In this document: piece by piece, positions 62,606-64,000 of the stretch
How positions within the stretch are numbered: position 1 is the stretch's first letter
Layout: each line of letters starts with the position of its first letter
NCBI GenBank assembly: GCA_051746985.1
Contig: JBNJFP010000015.1
Coordinates: 1 to 64,000 of the forward strand
Direction: 5' to 3'
DNA from: Fodinibius sp051746985
GTDB taxonomy: Bacteria > Bacteroidota > Rhodothermia > Balneolales > Balneolaceae
Length of the DNA: 64,000 nucleotides
The notes under the pieces: model-generated
Databases searched by the model: none
Told to the model about the DNA's origin: nothing
What the model saw: the letters and a program-made list of their open reading frames with translations, nothing else
Made by a program: the position numbers and the translations under genes

Positions 62606-63628
62606 ATGGAATACAAAAATTATTACGACATATTAGGTGTTGCCAAAAATGCCTCACAGGATGAGATAAAGAAGGCATATCGCAAAAAAGCGGCTAAATA
62701 CCATCCCGATAAGAATCCCGATGATCCTTCGGCTGAGGAAAAGTTCAAGGAGGTGGGTGAAGCCTATGAAGTGCTCAAAGATCCTGAAAAGCGCGAGCTA
62801 TATAACAAAGTGGGCAAGGATTGGAAAAAATACCAGCGTGCTGGCGGTAGTGCCGATGGATTTAACTGGGCTGATTATGCCCGACAGAGCCAAGGTCGCG
62901 GCAGATATGGTGGACAGAGTCATCAAACCGAGTTTGACTTAAATGATCTTTTCGGCGGCGGTGCCCGTGGGCGTGGCCAAAGCGGTGGCATGGGCGGTGG
63001 ATTCTCCAGCTTCTTTGAAACTATTTTCGGAGGCGGAGGAAGAAACCCTTTCCAGCAGGCCCAGCAGCAACAAAGTCAGGGACGCCGTTACCAGAGCCAT
63101 GCCCGACAGCAGCGAAGTAACGGTAAACAAAATACCAAAGCCCGCATCAGCATATCGCTGAAAGAAGCTTTCGAGGGCACCTCTCGTACACTTCGTGTGG
63201 GTGGCGAAAAGATGAAAGTAAAAATTCCTGCCGGTATTGAAGATGGCAAGCGCTTGAAATTAAAAGGAAAAGGGAAAAGCAAGGCTCCCGGCGGAGCTCG
63301 CGGAGACCTTTATCTTACTGTAAATATTGATATACCTAAGGGATATGAGCGCAAAGGCAACAACATTTATTACGATCACCCCATCGATCTATACACGGCT
63401 GTGTTAGGCGGCGAAACAGTTGTAAATACATTGACAGGTAAAGCAAAACTCAATATCCCAGCCGGCACTTCAGGCGGAAAACTGTTCCGTTTGGGCGGTA
63501 TGGGCATGCCCGAATTCCGAAATCCCTCTAAAAAGGGAGACCTGTTTGTACGGATACAAATCGAAGTGCCGAAAAAGCTCTCAAAAGAAGAAAAAGAGCT
63601 GTTTCAAAAGCTGGTAAAGCAACAATAG
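62606..63628 (+). CDS. cbpA: CbpA-like DnaJ co-chaperone
   Basis: 340 residues. A J domain (1-70) with the Hsp70-activating HPD in KYHPDKNPDDPS, a Gly/Ser/Gln-rich linker (about 90-190), and two C-terminal substrate-binding domains (about 180-335) with VGGEKMKVKIPAGIEDG and NTLTGKAKLNIPAGTSGG. The cysteine zinc region of classic DnaJ is absent, which places it with the CbpA type. It completes the Hsp20, protease and J-protein group. Confidence 0.92.
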   Translation: MEYKNYYDILGVAKNASQDEIKKAYRKKAAKYHPDKNPDDPSAEEKFKEVGEAYEVLKDPEKRELYNKVGKDWKKYQRAGGSADGFNWADYARQSQGRGRYGGQSHQTEFDLNDLFGGGARGRGQSGGMGGGFSSFFETIFGGGGRNPFQQAQQQQSQGRRYQSHARQQRSNGKQNTKARISISLKEAFEGTSRTLRVGGEKMKVKIPAGIEDGKRLKLKGKGKSKAPGGARGDLYLTVNIDIPKGYERKGNNIYYDHPIDLYTAVLGGETVVNTLTGKAKLNIPAGTSGGKLFRLGGMGMPEFRNPSKKGDLFVRIQIEVPKKLSKEEKELFQKLVKQQ

Positions 63629-63631
63629 CCT

Positions 63632-64000
63632 TTAATACAAATTCCGATTAAAGTAATAGCGTACTCCCACACGGGCATTCCAGCTCAGTAAACGACGATC
63701 TAATTGATTCTCAGTTCGGGTGTCTCCTGCATGTAATAACTGCGAGTTGACGTTAACATTTAACGCAAGGCTGTTTTCTAAGAAATAGTTAAGACTGGAA
63801 TTCAACAAAACCCGGTTATCCCATTCCGAGATTTCCAGCGGTTCGCCACCTCCAACGGTCGTTTCTTCTAACTTGGTTCTACCAAACACATTACGTAATG
63901 CCGATTGAAACAAAAAACGGTCTGTCACATTCCAGAGCCAGTTCACTTCAATGCCAGTAGAAAAATCTCTCTGTGTTGCTACGGCACCGTCTCGATCTCC
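63632..64000 (-). CDS. Outer-membrane beta-barrel protein, C-terminal part (runs off window)
   Basis: The minus-strand frame is open from 64000 down to a stop at 63632, so 122 residues of the C-terminus are visible and the start lies outside the window. Alternating hydrophobic and polar residues and a final strand ending VGVRYYFNRNLY are typical of outer-membrane beta-barrels, such as DUF3078 proteins. The specific family cannot be fixed. It converges with cbpA three bases away. Confidence 0.65.
   Translation of the reverse strand, partial: GDRDGAVATQRDFSTGIEVNWLWNVTDRFLFQSALRNVFGRTKLEETTVGGGEPLEISEWDNRVLLNSSLNYFLENSLALNVNVNSQLLHAGDTRTENQLDRRLLSWNARVGVRYYFNRNLY

Noticed and set aside
1..64000. 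CRISPR array, prophage or IS element
   Set aside because: No regularly spaced repeats, transposase, integrase or phage structural genes were seen; the only exact long repeat is the lipoprotein duplication.

Overview
This window looks like ordinary chromosome from a Gram-negative bacterium of the Bacteroidota/Balneolota/Rhodothermota neighbourhood. My best guess is a Balneolales-type organism (inference). The basis is a moderate G+C content, outer-membrane biogenesis and TonB proteins, a eukaryote/archaea-like prolyl-tRNA synthetase, DUF1015 next to serC, small lipoproteins, acidic proteins, and Shine-Dalgarno sequences before only some genes. I see no rRNA, IS element, prophage, integrase or CRISPR array. 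Four tRNA genes (Met-CAU, Thr-CGU, Pro-GGG, Gly-GCC) are present, none encoding CCA.

Layout. 1-5100: the most accessory-looking stretch. It holds two perfectly identical small lipoprotein genes, a 1076-residue secreted and membrane-anchored TPR-CHAT (caspase-like) protein, and a convergent inner-membrane TPR protein. 5100-20700: metabolic and stress genes (GH3 hexosaminidase, YihY/BrkB, DinB, a UmuD-like protein lacking both catalytic residues, a TetR-ABC1 kinase pair, an RsbU-like phosphatase, bacilliredoxin, superoxide dismutase, SthA-like transhydrogenase, DUF429, AspRS, a NarL-type regulator and an M23 protein). 20700-36500: tRNA-Met, ProRS, a PAP2-like/NnrDE/VanZ operon, TonB, NUDIX-DUF1844, DUF1015-serC, rhomboid, tRNA-Thr, RlpA, CrtI, an acyl-CoA carboxylase beta subunit with a large acidic partner, and an orphan ABC ATPase. 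36500-43000: small and poorly known genes, including three proteins of 52-56 residues that a length cut-off would miss (two zinc-ribbon proteins and a DUF1328 protein), a Tat-exported metallo-hydrolase, a divergent GroES, an SDR and a ScyD/ScyE-like beta-propeller lipoprotein. 43000-56500: a long minus-strand run with mce-serA-engB-purF, purA, a STAS protein, secD-secF and uvrA, interrupted by tRNA-Pro and tRNA-Gly. 56500-64000: a membrane protein, a WG-repeat lipoprotein, class II DAHP synthase, then a proteostasis group (Hsp20, Do-family protease, CbpA-like DnaJ) and the end of an outer-membrane protein cut by the window edge.

How genes connect: serC and serA supply serine; purF and purA act in purine synthesis; the carboxylase beta subunit and methylmalonyl-CoA epimerase belong to propionyl-CoA metabolism; the RsbU-like phosphatase and the STAS protein are two parts of a possible partner-switch located 36 kb apart.

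Best leads: (1) the lipoprotein pair plus CHAT/TPR envelope island, including a duplication whose edges match the open reading frame almost exactly; (2) a UmuD-like protein with Gly and Arg in place of the catalytic Ser and Lys; (3) the tRNA-Gly locus, followed by what looks like a decayed copy of its 3' half and terminator next to REP-like palindromes. No search could be run, so every family name rests on motif recognition.
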